This document shows positions 42,936 to 51,482 of a stretch of 64,000 nt of DNA, piece by piece. The DNA comes from Litchfieldella rifensis. GTDB lineage: Bacteria > Pseudomonadota > Gammaproteobacteria > Pseudomonadales > Halomonadaceae. The DNA lies in assembly GCF_042646605.1 (NCBI RefSeq), contig NZ_JBHRUG010000002.1, positions 1 to 64,000 on the forward strand, read 5' to 3'. Within the stretch, counting starts at the first letter, position 1. The number at the start of each line of letters is the position of its first letter. The notes under the pieces were generated by a model that was given only the letters and a program-made list of their open reading frames with translations, had not been told where the DNA came from and made no database searches. The translations under genes and the position numbers were made by a program.

Positions 42936-44240
42936 TCAGGCCGGTGTCTCGGCCGGAAGCGGCTCGATGTCGAACGGCAGCATCTCCCGGCACTGGTCAA
43001 TCCGGTCATGCAGTTCATCATGGCTGTTGGCCCCGATGAACAGCACGCCCAGCTCCCAGGAAAAAGAATCCTGATGGCGCAACTCTGACAACCGCATCCC
43101 CTCATGAACATTGATTTCGACACTCGTTCCCGGAAAGGCCTCTTCGACACGCTGGCGTTCCTCCGACGATGGTATCCGACGCACGATGCCATCCTCGAAG
43201 ACACGCAGCATCTGCTTGGCGGCGACGGGATACGAGCCTTCTCGGCGCGACATGCGCGGTTCAATCCCCAGCGCGACGTCCACCATCACCTGGAAATGAG
43301 GGGCGCTGTCAACCAGTTGGAAGATCGCCGCATTGGAGCGTGAGACGCGGGGGTTGATCTCCAGCAGGGAGATACGGTCGCTCTTGGCGTCATGATAGAA
43401 CTCGATGTTGAACGGCGCGTTATCGTAGCCGATCTGCTCAATGAAGCGCCGGGCATAGTCGAGCATCCGCTGCTGCACCGATTCAGGCAGCCGCGAGGGA
43501 TATTCGTAGCGCAGCAGCACCGAGCGGTGTCGCGCGTCGCAGACGCTGTCCACTACGCCGGTGAGATGGACCTCGCCGTGCAGGACATAGCCCTCCAGGG
43601 TGCACAGGCAGTCGGCCGAAATGATCGACTCTGCGATACAGTGGTGACCGGTCACTGCCGCGACTTCCTGGGGCAAGTCGGCATGGGCCGTGACCTCGTC
43701 CAACGGTCTGCCGAAACGGCCGATCCCCGCGCGAATGCGAGGAAGCGCCTCACGCAGCTGGTCGGCGTTATCGATACGGAAGCCAAGGTGGGAGGAGTGG
43801 GCCTTCACCGGCTTGATCCAGAACGGGTAGTCGATATGGATCCCGGCGACGACATCCTCGGCGAAGGGATCGACCGCCTGGAAGGAAGGCACGCACTCCG
43901 GCACCGACCGCTTCTGCTCGAGGCGACTCCAGTACTTGTGTTCGCACTTCAGGACGGCCTCGAGGGAGGGGCCGGGCAGCCCGAGCCGCTGCCGCAACAC
44001 CGGTACCAGCGTACTGGTGGGGAAGTCCCAGTAACCGACAATGGCGTCCACCGACCCGGAAAACTGCTCCAGCTCCGCCAAGGCATTCGCCGTCAGGTCA
44101 TCGAAAGCATACTCGTCGGCGTGTACCACCTTCTCGGGCGACAGCAACCCGTAGAACGCATAGTCCTCGGCGTGGCGAAGGTGCGGCAGCAAACGCCTAC
44201 CCAAATCATCGAAGCCGATCACGAACACATTCCAGCTCAT
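42936..44240 (-). CDS. ATP-grasp ligase-like protein, unknown substrate
   Basis: 434 residues with an N-terminal Rossmann-like pre-ATP-grasp domain (VFVIGFDDLGRR), a central ATP-binding domain (FWIKPVKAHSSHLGFRI, about 143-159) and metal ligands in NAPFNIEFYHD and ISLLEINPRVSRSN (about 280-305). These enzymes activate a carboxylate with ATP and join it to an amine. No known specific subfamily is recognised. ATG at 44240 has GGAGG at the right distance. A 19-codon ORF lies 36 bases upstream, and the CocE hydrolase follows. Confidence 0.8.
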   Translation of the reverse strand: MSWNVFVIGFDDLGRRLLPHLRHAEDYAFYGLLSPEKVVHADEYAFDDLTANALAELEQFSGSVDAIVGYWDFPTSTLVPVLRQRLGLPGPSLEAVLKCEHKYWSRLEQKRSVPECVPSFQAVDPFAEDVVAGIHIDYPFWIKPVKAHSSHLGFRIDNADQLREALPRIRAGIGRFGRPLDEVTAHADLPQEVAAVTGHHCIAESIISADCLCTLEGYVLHGEVHLTGVVDSVCDARHRSVLLRYEYPSRLPESVQQRMLDYARRFIEQIGYDNAPFNIEFYHDAKSDRISLLEINPRVSRSNAAIFQLVDSAPHFQVMVDVALGIEPRMSRREGSYPVAAKQMLRVFEDGIVRRIPSSEERQRVEEAFPGTSVEINVHEGMRLSELRHQDSFSWELGVLFIGANSHDELHDRIDQCREMLPFDIEPLPAETPA

Positions 44241-44276
44241 GGTGTATTCCTCCATGTACGGGGCCGAACGGTGTGA

Positions 44277-44336
44277 TTACCCTCCGACCTCGGTATTGGC
44301 AATGAAAACGGCCATCGAGGGCCACAGCTTTTTCAT
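44277..44336 (-). CDS. Possible 19-residue peptide before ATP-grasp gene
   Basis: ORF MKKLWPSMAVFIANTEVGG with TAAGG 7 bases before its ATG. It ends 36 bases before the ATP-grasp start and begins 78 bases after the altronate-dehydratase-family stop, on the same strand. It could be a translational leader, a tiny ribosomally made substrate of the ATP-grasp/CocE pair, or chance. No known family recognised. Confidence 0.35.
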   Translation of the reverse strand: MKKLWPSMAVFIANTEVGG

Positions 44337-44414
44337 GCCGATGCCTTACTGGACTGTATCGGTGAGCAGGGGTTCGAGGTCGACTGGATATCAAGCTGTA
44401 TGCCCGGCGCTTCC

Positions 44415-46055
44415 TTAGAGCGACACGCCGCGTTTCCAGGGGATGAAGTCGTACTGGGCAAGTTGCACGGCTCGAGGCAGGTATCGCCCGGAAGCCGTGT
44501 CGACACATAGCCTAAGCAACTTATCGGCGAGTTCGTCGATCTGCGCTTCGCCACGGATAATGGGGCCGGCGTCGAAGTCGATGACATCAGGCATGCGCGT
44601 GGCCAGCTCGCTGTTACTGGCGATCTTCAGTACCGGCGCCACGGGATTGCCGGTGGGGGTGCCGAGCCCGGTGGTGAACATCACCAGGTTGGCGCCGGAG
44701 CCCACCAGAGCGGTGGTCGATTCGACGTCGTTGCCCGGCGTGCATAGCAGATTCAGACCTTTGCGTACCGTAGGTTCGGTGTAATCGAGCACATCGACCA
44801 CCGGGCTGTCGCCGCCTTTCTTGGCCGCCCCGGCCGACTTCATGGCATCGGTGATCAGGCCGTCGCGGATATTGCCCGGTGAGGGATTCATCGAGAAGTG
44901 GGCTCCCACCGAGGCGGCATGGCGCTGGTAGGCGTCCATCAACTGACGGAAGCGCTCGGCCACTCGTGTGTCTCGACAGCGGGCGATCAGTTCGTGCTCG
45001 ACACCGCACAGCTCGGGAAACTCGCTAAGGATGCCGCTGCCACCCAGTGCCACCAAGCGATCGATCACCGCGCCCACCAGTGGGTTGGCGGAAAGCCCCG
45101 AGAAGCCGTCGGAGCCGCCGCATTCGAGACCGATGGTCAGTTCCGACAGCGGAGCCGGTGTGCGCGTGACGCGGTTGGCTTCGGCCAAGCCATCGAAGAT
45201 GGTGGTCAGGGCTTCACGAATCAATGCCTCTTCGCTACCGGTTGCCTGCTGCTCGAAATAATGCACCGGACGCAGCCCATTCGGGTCACGCTCGGCCACG
45301 GCGGCCTTGAGCATACCGATCTGCGACTTCTGGCAGCCCAGGCTGAGCACGGTGGCGCCGGCCACATTGGGATGACAGATATAGCCGGCCAACAGTTGGC
45401 ACAGTGCCTGGGCGTCATCGTCGGTGCCGCCGCAGCCAAGGGTATGGGTCAGGAAGCGCACGCCATCGACGTTGGGGAACAGACGCTGTCGCGGTGCTGG
45501 CTCCGGCTTGAAGGCCGCCCGGCCATGCAATAGTTCCCGTGCCATGCGCTTGTAGTCGCGGTAGGGGTCTTCGCCCAAGGCATCGGCCACGCATTGGCGC
45601 AGCACCTCGATGTTGCGGTTCTCGCAGAACACCAGGGGCACCACCAGCCACACGTTGGCGGTGCCGACCCGGCCATCGGGGCGGTGATAGCCGTCGAAGG
45701 TCATGCCCTGAAAGGCACTGACTTCCGGTGCATTCCAGTGGTCGTGCCGGCCCTGCGGCTGGCTGCTGTCGGTGGAGTGCTCGACATTGTCGGTGGTGAT
45801 GGCGGCCCCCGCGGCGATCGCCCGGATAGCGCGCCCCACGGTGACGCCGTACATGATTACCGACTCGCCCTCGGCGAGATCCTCGAGCGCGAACTTGTGC
45901 TTGTGACGAATGGGTTCGACTAGGCGGACTAGGCGGTTGTTGTCCTCGACCTCATGAGCCACCGGCAGGTCCTTGAGTGCGACGCGCACATTGTCGGCGA
46001 CATGTACGCGTAGACTGGAATGGGCGAAGGTGTCGCTGGCGATGGTTTGGCTCAT
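44415..46055 (-). CDS. uxaA: Altronate-dehydratase-family (UxaA) enzyme
   Basis: 546 residues with the full UxaA layout: N-terminal SAF domain (about 14-95; HKHKFALEDLAEGE, VMYGVTVGRAI-like) and a large iron-dependent C-terminal domain (GYHRPDGRVGTANVWLVVP, GCGGTDDDAQ, LECGGSDGFSGLSANP). It dehydrates D-altronate or a related aldonate/aldarate. No uxaB or uxaC partner is near, so another aldonate is possible. Start coupled to the upstream FAH gene by ATGA overlap; GAGGAG precedes it. Confidence 0.85.
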   Translation of the reverse strand: MSQTIASDTFAHSSLRVHVADNVRVALKDLPVAHEVEDNNRLVRLVEPIRHKHKFALEDLAEGESVIMYGVTVGRAIRAIAAGAAITTDNVEHSTDSSQPQGRHDHWNAPEVSAFQGMTFDGYHRPDGRVGTANVWLVVPLVFCENRNIEVLRQCVADALGEDPYRDYKRMARELLHGRAAFKPEPAPRQRLFPNVDGVRFLTHTLGCGGTDDDAQALCQLLAGYICHPNVAGATVLSLGCQKSQIGMLKAAVAERDPNGLRPVHYFEQQATGSEEALIREALTTIFDGLAEANRVTRTPAPLSELTIGLECGGSDGFSGLSANPLVGAVIDRLVALGGSGILSEFPELCGVEHELIARCRDTRVAERFRQLMDAYQRHAASVGAHFSMNPSPGNIRDGLITDAMKSAGAAKKGGDSPVVDVLDYTEPTVRKGLNLLCTPGNDVESTTALVGSGANLVMFTTGLGTPTGNPVAPVLKIASNSELATRMPDVIDFDAGPIIRGEAQIDELADKLLRLCVDTASGRYLPRAVQLAQYDFIPWKRGVSL

Positions 46056-46909
46056 GTCGTGCGCTCCTCGTCGGCCACCGCCAACTGGTGCTGCTCGCCC
46101 AGCCCTGCGATGCCCAGGCGCATGCGTTGCCCCGGCTTGAGGTAAACCGGCGGTTGTTGGCCCATGCCAACACCGGGCGGGGTGCCGGTGGAAATGACAT
46201 CGCCGGGTTGCAGGCTCATGAAGCGGCTCAGATAGCTGATCAGGAACGGCACCCGGTAGACCATGGTTCGGGTGCTGCCATCCTGGTAACGGTGGCCATC
46301 GACTTCCAGCCACATGGCCAAGTCGTGCGGGTCGGCGATCTCGTCGGGGGTGACCAGCCACGGGCCCAAGGGGCCGAAGGTATCGCAGCCCTTGCCCTTG
46401 TCCCAGCTGCCGCACCGCTCGAGTTGGTATTCACGCTCGGAAACGTCATTGACCACGCAGAAGCCGGCCACGTGGTCCATGGCGTCGGCCTCGTCGATAT
46501 AGCGGCCGACCTTGCCGATCACCACGCCCAGTTCGACTTCCCAGTCGGTCTTCTGCGAGCCGCGCGGGATGATGACATCGTCGTTGGGGCCGCAAATCGC
46601 GCTGGTCCACTTGTTGAAGACTACCGGCTCGGCAGGAACCTCGGCGCCGGTTTCGGCGGCATGATCGGAGTAGTTGAGGCCGATGCAGATGAACTTGCCG
46701 ACCCGGCCGACACAGGGCCCCAGGCGCGTGTCCGCGGAGATCGCGGGCAGCCGAGTGGGATCCAGGGTCGCCAACTCGGCCAGGTAGGCGCGACTCAGAT
46801 GGTCGCCGGTGAGATCGGTGACATGCGCCGAGAGATCGCGGATGACGCCGTCCGCATCCAGCAGGCCGGGTTTCTCATGGCCGACAGGGCCGAAGCGAAG
46901 CAGTTTCAT
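46052..46909 (-). CDS. FAH-family 2,4-diketo-3-deoxy-aldonate hydrolase
   Basis: 285 residues with the C-terminal FAH fold: FICIGLNYSDHAAETG, TDWEVELGVVIGKVGR (metal-binding E-x-E) and VVNDVSEREYQ, ending FLISYLSRFMSLQPGDVISTGTPPGVG. Close to ureidoglycolate-lyase-like proteins that hydrolyse 2,4-diketo-3-deoxy-L-fuconate or -rhamnonate to pyruvate and L-lactate. The upstream SDR would supply the diketo substrate. Overlaps the next gene by 4 bases. Confidence 0.83.
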   Translation of the reverse strand: MKLLRFGPVGHEKPGLLDADGVIRDLSAHVTDLTGDHLSRAYLAELATLDPTRLPAISADTRLGPCVGRVGKFICIGLNYSDHAAETGAEVPAEPVVFNKWTSAICGPNDDVIIPRGSQKTDWEVELGVVIGKVGRYIDEADAMDHVAGFCVVNDVSEREYQLERCGSWDKGKGCDTFGPLGPWLVTPDEIADPHDLAMWLEVDGHRYQDGSTRTMVYRVPFLISYLSRFMSLQPGDVISTGTPPGVGMGQQPPVYLKPGQRMRLGIAGLGEQHQLAVADEERTT

Positions 46910-46948
46910 TGTCGTCGTGTCCTCTGTGTTCCTTGTTGGGGCAGGGAG

Positions 46949-47698
46949 TCAGGTCAACCAGCCGCCATCGATGATCTGGGTCGTCCCGGTAGTGTAGGCC
47001 GACTCGTCCGAGGCCAGGTAGGTGGCCAGGGCGGCGATCTCTTCGGGCTTGCCCAGCCGCCCCATTGGCTGGCGGGCGATGAAGTCGCGATAGACGTCGT
47101 TTTCCTCGCGCCCTTGCTGTACCGCCTGGGCGCGGATGCGTTCCCTGAGCGAGGGGGATTCCACTGTGCCGGGGCAGATGGCATTGCAGCGAATGCCCTG
47201 GCCGATGTAGTCGGCTGCCACCGACTTGGTCAGGCCGATGACCGCGGCCTTGGTGGTGCCATAGGCGAAGCGATTGGACACGCCTTTGAGGCTCGAAGCC
47301 ACCGAGGCCATGTTGACGATGCTGCCGCCTCCCTTCTCGAGCATATCTGGCAGAAAGGCACGGATCATGCGGTACATGGCGGTGACGTTGAGCGCCAGGG
47401 ACAATTCCCAATCGGCTTCTTCGCAATCCAGCAAGGCACCGCTATGCACAAGGCCCGCACAGTTGAACAGCACATCCATGGGGGGCAACTCGTCAGCTAG
47501 CGCGGCAATGGCCCCGGCATCCAAGACGTCCAGTTGGCGAGTTTCAATGCCAGGAGTCGTGGCCAGGTTCTCGAGCTTGTCGGCATCGATATCGGTGGCA
47601 ATGACCTGGGCCCCTTCACTGGCGAAGCGCAGGGCGGTCGCGCGACCGATGCCTTGGCCGGCAGCGGTGATCAAGGCGGTCTTGTGCAAGAGTCGCAT
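46949..47698 (-). CDS. SDR oxidoreductase, probable 2-keto-3-deoxy-aldonate 4-dehydrogenase
   Basis: 249 residues, classical SDR: cofactor motif TAAGQGIG (11-18), NCAG near 86, catalytic serine in MASVAS and Tyr-x3-Lys in FAYGTTKAAVIG, ending GTTQIIDGGW. Next to the FAH hydrolase it fits 2-keto-3-deoxy-L-fuconate (or L-rhamnonate) 4-dehydrogenase. The start at 47698 is set by AAGGAA; the ATG at 47707 has none. First gene of the leftward unit C. Confidence 0.83.
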   Translation of the reverse strand: MRLLHKTALITAAGQGIGRATALRFASEGAQVIATDIDADKLENLATTPGIETRQLDVLDAGAIAALADELPPMDVLFNCAGLVHSGALLDCEEADWELSLALNVTAMYRMIRAFLPDMLEKGGGSIVNMASVASSLKGVSNRFAYGTTKAAVIGLTKSVAADYIGQGIRCNAICPGTVESPSLRERIRAQAVQQGREENDVYRDFIARQPMGRLGKPEEIAALATYLASDESAYTTGTTQIIDGGWLT

Positions 47699-47726
47699 GG
47701 CGAGCATTTCCTTGCCTGTTGTTATC

Positions 47727-47748
47727 GTATACCTGTATGACAGGATAC
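47727..47748. promoter_or_regulatory. GTAT-type operator candidate 3
   Basis: GTATAC at 47727 and GTATGACAGGATAC at 47735 lie 29-50 bases upstream of the SDR start, with a CCTGT-ATG-ACAGG palindrome in the middle. The second word matches the motifs at 35642 and 35847. A weak promoter (TTGGCA, 17 bases, CATACT on the minus strand) lies just upstream. Confidence 0.45.
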
Positions 47749-47818
47749 TAGGATGATGTTCGTCTCGAGTATGGTATAGATTCTTACTCTTGCCAACTCG
47801 CTGAACCAGGCATAAGCG

Positions 47819-47852
47819 AAAAAGGGGCGGCCCATTGGGGCCGCCCCTTTTT
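47819..47852. terminator. Bidirectional terminator of the 12-gene operon
   Basis: Ten-bp perfect stem GGGGCGGCCC/GGGCCGCCCC with loop ATTG, flanked by five A and five T. It ends the unit D message 25 bases after the dehydrogenase stop and would also work on the plus strand. Confidence 0.92.
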
Positions 47853-47876
47853 CATTGGTGAAGCGGATCGAGCTGT

Positions 47877-49454
47877 CTAGGCTTCGCGCTTGCCGTCCAC
47901 CAGGCGGCTGACCCCCAGCGGGTTGCCATCCTTGAGCGCATCGGGCAGTAGCCCTGCCGGCAGGTTCTGGTAGCACACCGGGCGCAGGAAGCGCTGGATG
48001 GCGGCACTGCCCACCGAGGTAGTGCGCGAGTCGGAGGTGGCCGGGAAGGGCCCGCCATGGACCATGGCATGACACACCTCGACCCCGGTCGGCCAGCCGT
48101 TGGCCAGCACCCGCCCGGCCTGGCGTTCGAGTACCGGCAGCAGTGCCTTGGCCGCCTCGAGATCACTGTCGTCCATCTGCAGGGTAGCGGTGAGCTGGCC
48201 ATCCAGTTGGGTTGCCACGGCCTGCATCTCTTCCGGGTTGGCGCACTCGACCACCAGCGCGCTGGCGCCGAACACCTCGGCCTGCAGGGCGTCATCGGCC
48301 AGGAAGTCGGCCGCCGTGGTGGCGAACAGTGCCGCCTGGCACTGGTAGGGGCCGTCACCGGCCGGGCCGCGCGCGATCTGGCGCACCTTGTCATGGCCGG
48401 CCAGCGCCCCGACACCGTCTTGGTAGGTGGCGTGGATACCCGGAGTGAGCATGGTCTGGGTGGCGCTGGCCTTGACCGCCTCGCCGGCGGCATCGACGAA
48501 CGCCTCGAGCTCCGGTCCCGCGAGACCGATCAGCAGGCCCGGGTTGGTACAGAACTGCCCGGCGCCCATGGTCAGCGAGGCGACGAAGCTCTCGGCGATA
48601 TCGCCACCCCGGTGCTTGAGGGCCTCGGGCAGCAGGAATACCGGGTTGATGGAGCTCATCTCGGCATAGACCGGGATCGGCTGCGGACGCGCCTGGGCGG
48701 TCGCCATCAATGCCTGGCCGCCGCGCCGCGAGCCGGTGAAGCCCACCGCCTGGATGCGCGGGTCGGCGACCAGCGCCTGGCCGATGTCGTTGCCGGAACC
48801 GAACAGCAGCGAGAACACGCCCTCGGGCAACTCGCACTTGGCCACCGCGGCCTGCACGGCGCGGCCAACCAGCTCCGAGGTGCCGGGATGGGCGGAGTGA
48901 CCCTTGACCACCACCGGGCAGCCGGCGGCTAAGCTTGATGCAGTGTCGCCGCCGGCGACGGAGAAGGCCAGCGGGAAGTTGCTGGCACCGAACACCGCCA
49001 CCGGGCCGAGCGGCACGTGGCGCTGGCGCAGGTCGACCCTTGGCAGCGGCTGGCGCTCGGGCAGGGCCGGGTCGAGGCGCACATCGAGCCATTCGCCGGC
49101 GCGCACCACCGAGGCGAACAGGCGCAACTGGCCACAGGTGCGGCCGCGCTCGCCCTCGAGGCGCGCCCGCGGCAGGCCGGTCTCCGCCATGCCTCGCTCG
49201 ATCAGGGCGTCGCCGATGGTCTCGATCTCGCTGGCAATGGTTTCCAGGAACGCCGCGCGCTCCTCGAGCGAGCTTTCACGATAGGTGGCGAAGGCTTCCT
49301 CGGCCAGGGCGCAGGCCTGGTCGACTTCCGTCTTGCCACCGCCTGCATAGGTGGGAATCAAAGTTTCGCCGGTGGATGGGTCGATGGCATGGATCGACGC
49401 ACCATTGGCGACCACTGTCTGTTGGCCGATAAGTTGATGTCCGCTGGGTTGCAT
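47877..49454 (-). CDS. Alpha-ketoglutarate semialdehyde dehydrogenase, copy 1
   Basis: 525 residues of the ALDH superfamily; general base Glu in YAEMSSINP and nucleophile Cys in GAGQFCTNPG. The GERGRTCGQLRLFASVVRAGEWLD stretch and length fit type-III ketoglutarate-semialdehyde (2,5-dioxovalerate) dehydrogenases. It completes aldonate breakdown to alpha-ketoglutarate. Last gene of the 12-gene operon. By eye nearly collinear with, and closely similar to, the gene at 61609. Confidence 0.9.
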   Translation of the reverse strand: MQPSGHQLIGQQTVVANGASIHAIDPSTGETLIPTYAGGGKTEVDQACALAEEAFATYRESSLEERAAFLETIASEIETIGDALIERGMAETGLPRARLEGERGRTCGQLRLFASVVRAGEWLDVRLDPALPERQPLPRVDLRQRHVPLGPVAVFGASNFPLAFSVAGGDTASSLAAGCPVVVKGHSAHPGTSELVGRAVQAAVAKCELPEGVFSLLFGSGNDIGQALVADPRIQAVGFTGSRRGGQALMATAQARPQPIPVYAEMSSINPVFLLPEALKHRGGDIAESFVASLTMGAGQFCTNPGLLIGLAGPELEAFVDAAGEAVKASATQTMLTPGIHATYQDGVGALAGHDKVRQIARGPAGDGPYQCQAALFATTAADFLADDALQAEVFGASALVVECANPEEMQAVATQLDGQLTATLQMDDSDLEAAKALLPVLERQAGRVLANGWPTGVEVCHAMVHGGPFPATSDSRTTSVGSAAIQRFLRPVCYQNLPAGLLPDALKDGNPLGVSRLVDGKREA

Positions 49455-49482
49455 GGATGATTCTCCGCTTCTCGATGGTGAG

Positions 49483-50418
49483 TCAGGGGGTGTCGATCTG
49501 AAAGGGCAGGCGATACCAGTGCACGGCGTTGTGGTGAAGGACGGCCTGGCGATGATCGGGGCTGGTCCTTGAAATAGCGGTTTCGATCAGGTCCAGCCAG
49601 TCGCGGTAGCTGATCCTGAGGCTGGAGACAGGGAAGTTGCTGGCGAACAGGCAGCGCTCTGGACCGAACAGCTCCAGGGTTTCGCAGAGCAGGTCGAGAT
49701 TGGCGCTGGGGTCCCAGTCATGCCAGGGCGTGCCCAGCTCCGAGAGCTTGGCCGCCACATTGGGATTGGCAGCCAAGGCGCGCATGCCGGAGCGCCAGGT
49801 GGCGAGCCCTCGAGGGGTGCGATCCCACGGCAGCCCGGTGTGATTGAGGATGACACGCAGTCCGGGGAAGGCCTCGAGCGTGTCGGCGGCTTCCTGCAGG
49901 TGCCAGGCGGGGACGCGCAGATCCCAGGAAAGCCCGCGTTCGGCCAGCATGGCCAAGCCTTCACACCAGTGACGATCCTGCAGGGTACCGCTGCCACCAC
50001 GAACGTGGGCGGCCTTGTCCGGGGTGGCGGCAGTCAGCGGCTTGGCACGCACACCGCGGAACAATGGCGAGCCCATCTGGGCATCCAGCTGCGCGGCACA
50101 TTCCGGCCGACCGAAGGCCGCCCAGCCGACATGTGCCGTGGGCAACCCGTGTCGCTCATGCGTTGCGGCAATCCAGAGGGTTTCGCGCTCCGCCTGGCTA
50201 CGTTCGGCCTCCGCTTCACAGTGCACACTACCCACCAGCCGGTAGCCTTCGGGCACCAGGGCTTTCAGGTCAGCGACCAGGAATGGTTGGCGGATCGTAC
50301 GGTAGTCGCCGAGAAAGAACCCTTCCACGGGACGATCTTCCAGCCAGGGATAGGCCACGCTGCCATCCAGGGCCCAGAAGTGATGATGGGCATCGATCAG
50401 TGGCTGTTCGGCATTCAT
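49483..50418 (-). CDS. Amidohydrolase-2 family lactonase (L-fuconolactonase-like)
   Basis: 311 residues; metal-binding DAHHHFW at 9-15, NHTGLPWD near 191-198, KLSELGTPWHDW near 222 and FASNFPVSSL near 260. Length and motifs fit L-fucono-1,5-lactonase/L-rhamnono-lactonase relatives, which open aldonolactones to aldonates. It sits between a beta-propeller gene and the semialdehyde dehydrogenase. AAGGAG precedes the ATG. No sugar dehydrogenase is in the window, so lactones may be imported or made elsewhere. Confidence 0.83.
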   Translation of the reverse strand: MNAEQPLIDAHHHFWALDGSVAYPWLEDRPVEGFFLGDYRTIRQPFLVADLKALVPEGYRLVGSVHCEAEAERSQAERETLWIAATHERHGLPTAHVGWAAFGRPECAAQLDAQMGSPLFRGVRAKPLTAATPDKAAHVRGGSGTLQDRHWCEGLAMLAERGLSWDLRVPAWHLQEAADTLEAFPGLRVILNHTGLPWDRTPRGLATWRSGMRALAANPNVAAKLSELGTPWHDWDPSANLDLLCETLELFGPERCLFASNFPVSSLRISYRDWLDLIETAISRTSPDHRQAVLHHNAVHWYRLPFQIDTP

Positions 50419-50462
50419 TGCTTGGGCAGCTCCTTGCGCGTCGGTGGTGGGCCCGTGTGTCG

Positions 50463-51398
50463 TCAGTCACGTACCAGCAAGCAGGACACGTCGGGTTCCG
50501 CACGCGTGGCGAAGCGGCGAACGACCTTGCCGGATTCCAGATTCAGTACCCCGATGTGGTCGCCCTTCAACGAGACGAAGGCGTGTTCGCCGTTGGGGTG
50601 GAAACTCATGGCGATGGGGATGCTGTCGAGCTCGATGTGTCCCAGCGGATTCAGTTGCTGGTCGAACAGCGACAGCGAACTCTCGCCATAGTTGGTGGTG
50701 ATCAGGCGATGAAGCGGGTCAGAGTAGATGCGATTCGGGTCGCGACCGGTGGTGGCGCTGTTCTGCACCGTCATCGACTCGGTGTCGATGGCGACGATGC
50801 TGTCGTCGTCGCGATTGCTGATGAACAGGGTGCGTTCGTCGGCGGACAGGCAATTGCCCTCCGGCTTGCGTCCCGGAATCATCGCAATCGGTGAGAAGGT
50901 GGCGTCGTGCGGCTTGAACTTGGTGATGGTATTGCTGAGCAGATTGACGCCGTAGGCCCAGTCGCCACGACGGGTGAGGGCGAACAGGTGGGTCTTGTAG
51001 CCACCGGAGGAGACGGCCAGATCCGGAGCCGTGGAATTGAGCGGATCATTGAACAGCAGCAGGGTGTTGTGCCCCTCGCTCATGGCATAGAGGCGATCCT
51101 GGTCGTCGATACCGAGACCGTGAATGCGGTAGTAGGGCCAAGTGCTGAGGGTGTTGACGTGCTCGAGGGTCTCGAGGTCGATGACGAACACCGAACATCC
51201 GCCCTGGTCGCCGATGCAATCGGCGCCGAGGATGCCGTAGTGGCCGACGAAGGCGTATTTGCCCTGGGAGTCGACCACGAACTCATGCGGGTAGTCGGGT
51301 AGACGGATGTGCTTGAGCTCCTCGCCAGTCTGGGCATCGTAAAGGCTCAGGGTGTGAGCGCACTTTTGGTTCAGGAGCAGGACTTCGCGAGCCATCAT
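50463..51398 (-). CDS. Cytoplasmic beta-propeller (YncE/lactonase-like) protein
   Basis: 311 residues made of repeated four-strand blades (examples: YDAQTGEELKHIRLPDYPH, FVIDLETLEHVNTLST, IVAIDTESMTVQNSATTG, GVLNLESGKVVRRFATR). No signal peptide is present, unlike most YncE proteins. Position in a sugar-acid operon beside a lactonase-like gene suggests a sugar-lactone hydrolase or epimerase role, but no catalytic motif is recognised. ATG at 51398 with GGAGA chosen. Confidence 0.72.
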   Translation of the reverse strand: MMAREVLLLNQKCAHTLSLYDAQTGEELKHIRLPDYPHEFVVDSQGKYAFVGHYGILGADCIGDQGGCSVFVIDLETLEHVNTLSTWPYYRIHGLGIDDQDRLYAMSEGHNTLLLFNDPLNSTAPDLAVSSGGYKTHLFALTRRGDWAYGVNLLSNTITKFKPHDATFSPIAMIPGRKPEGNCLSADERTLFISNRDDDSIVAIDTESMTVQNSATTGRDPNRIYSDPLHRLITTNYGESSLSLFDQQLNPLGHIELDSIPIAMSFHPNGEHAFVSLKGDHIGVLNLESGKVVRRFATRAEPDVSCLLVRD

Positions 51399-51482
51399 GT
51401 GTGATCTCCAGGGGATGAGAGGGCGCCCGGTGGACGGGCGCCGAACGCTGTGGTCAGGAAATGCCGTCATTGACCCGCGGCA

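Noticed and set aside
47732..47744. CCTGT-ATG-ACAGG considered as a LexA box
   Set aside because: The spacing between CTGT and ACAG is 3, not 8, so it does not fit the SOS consensus.
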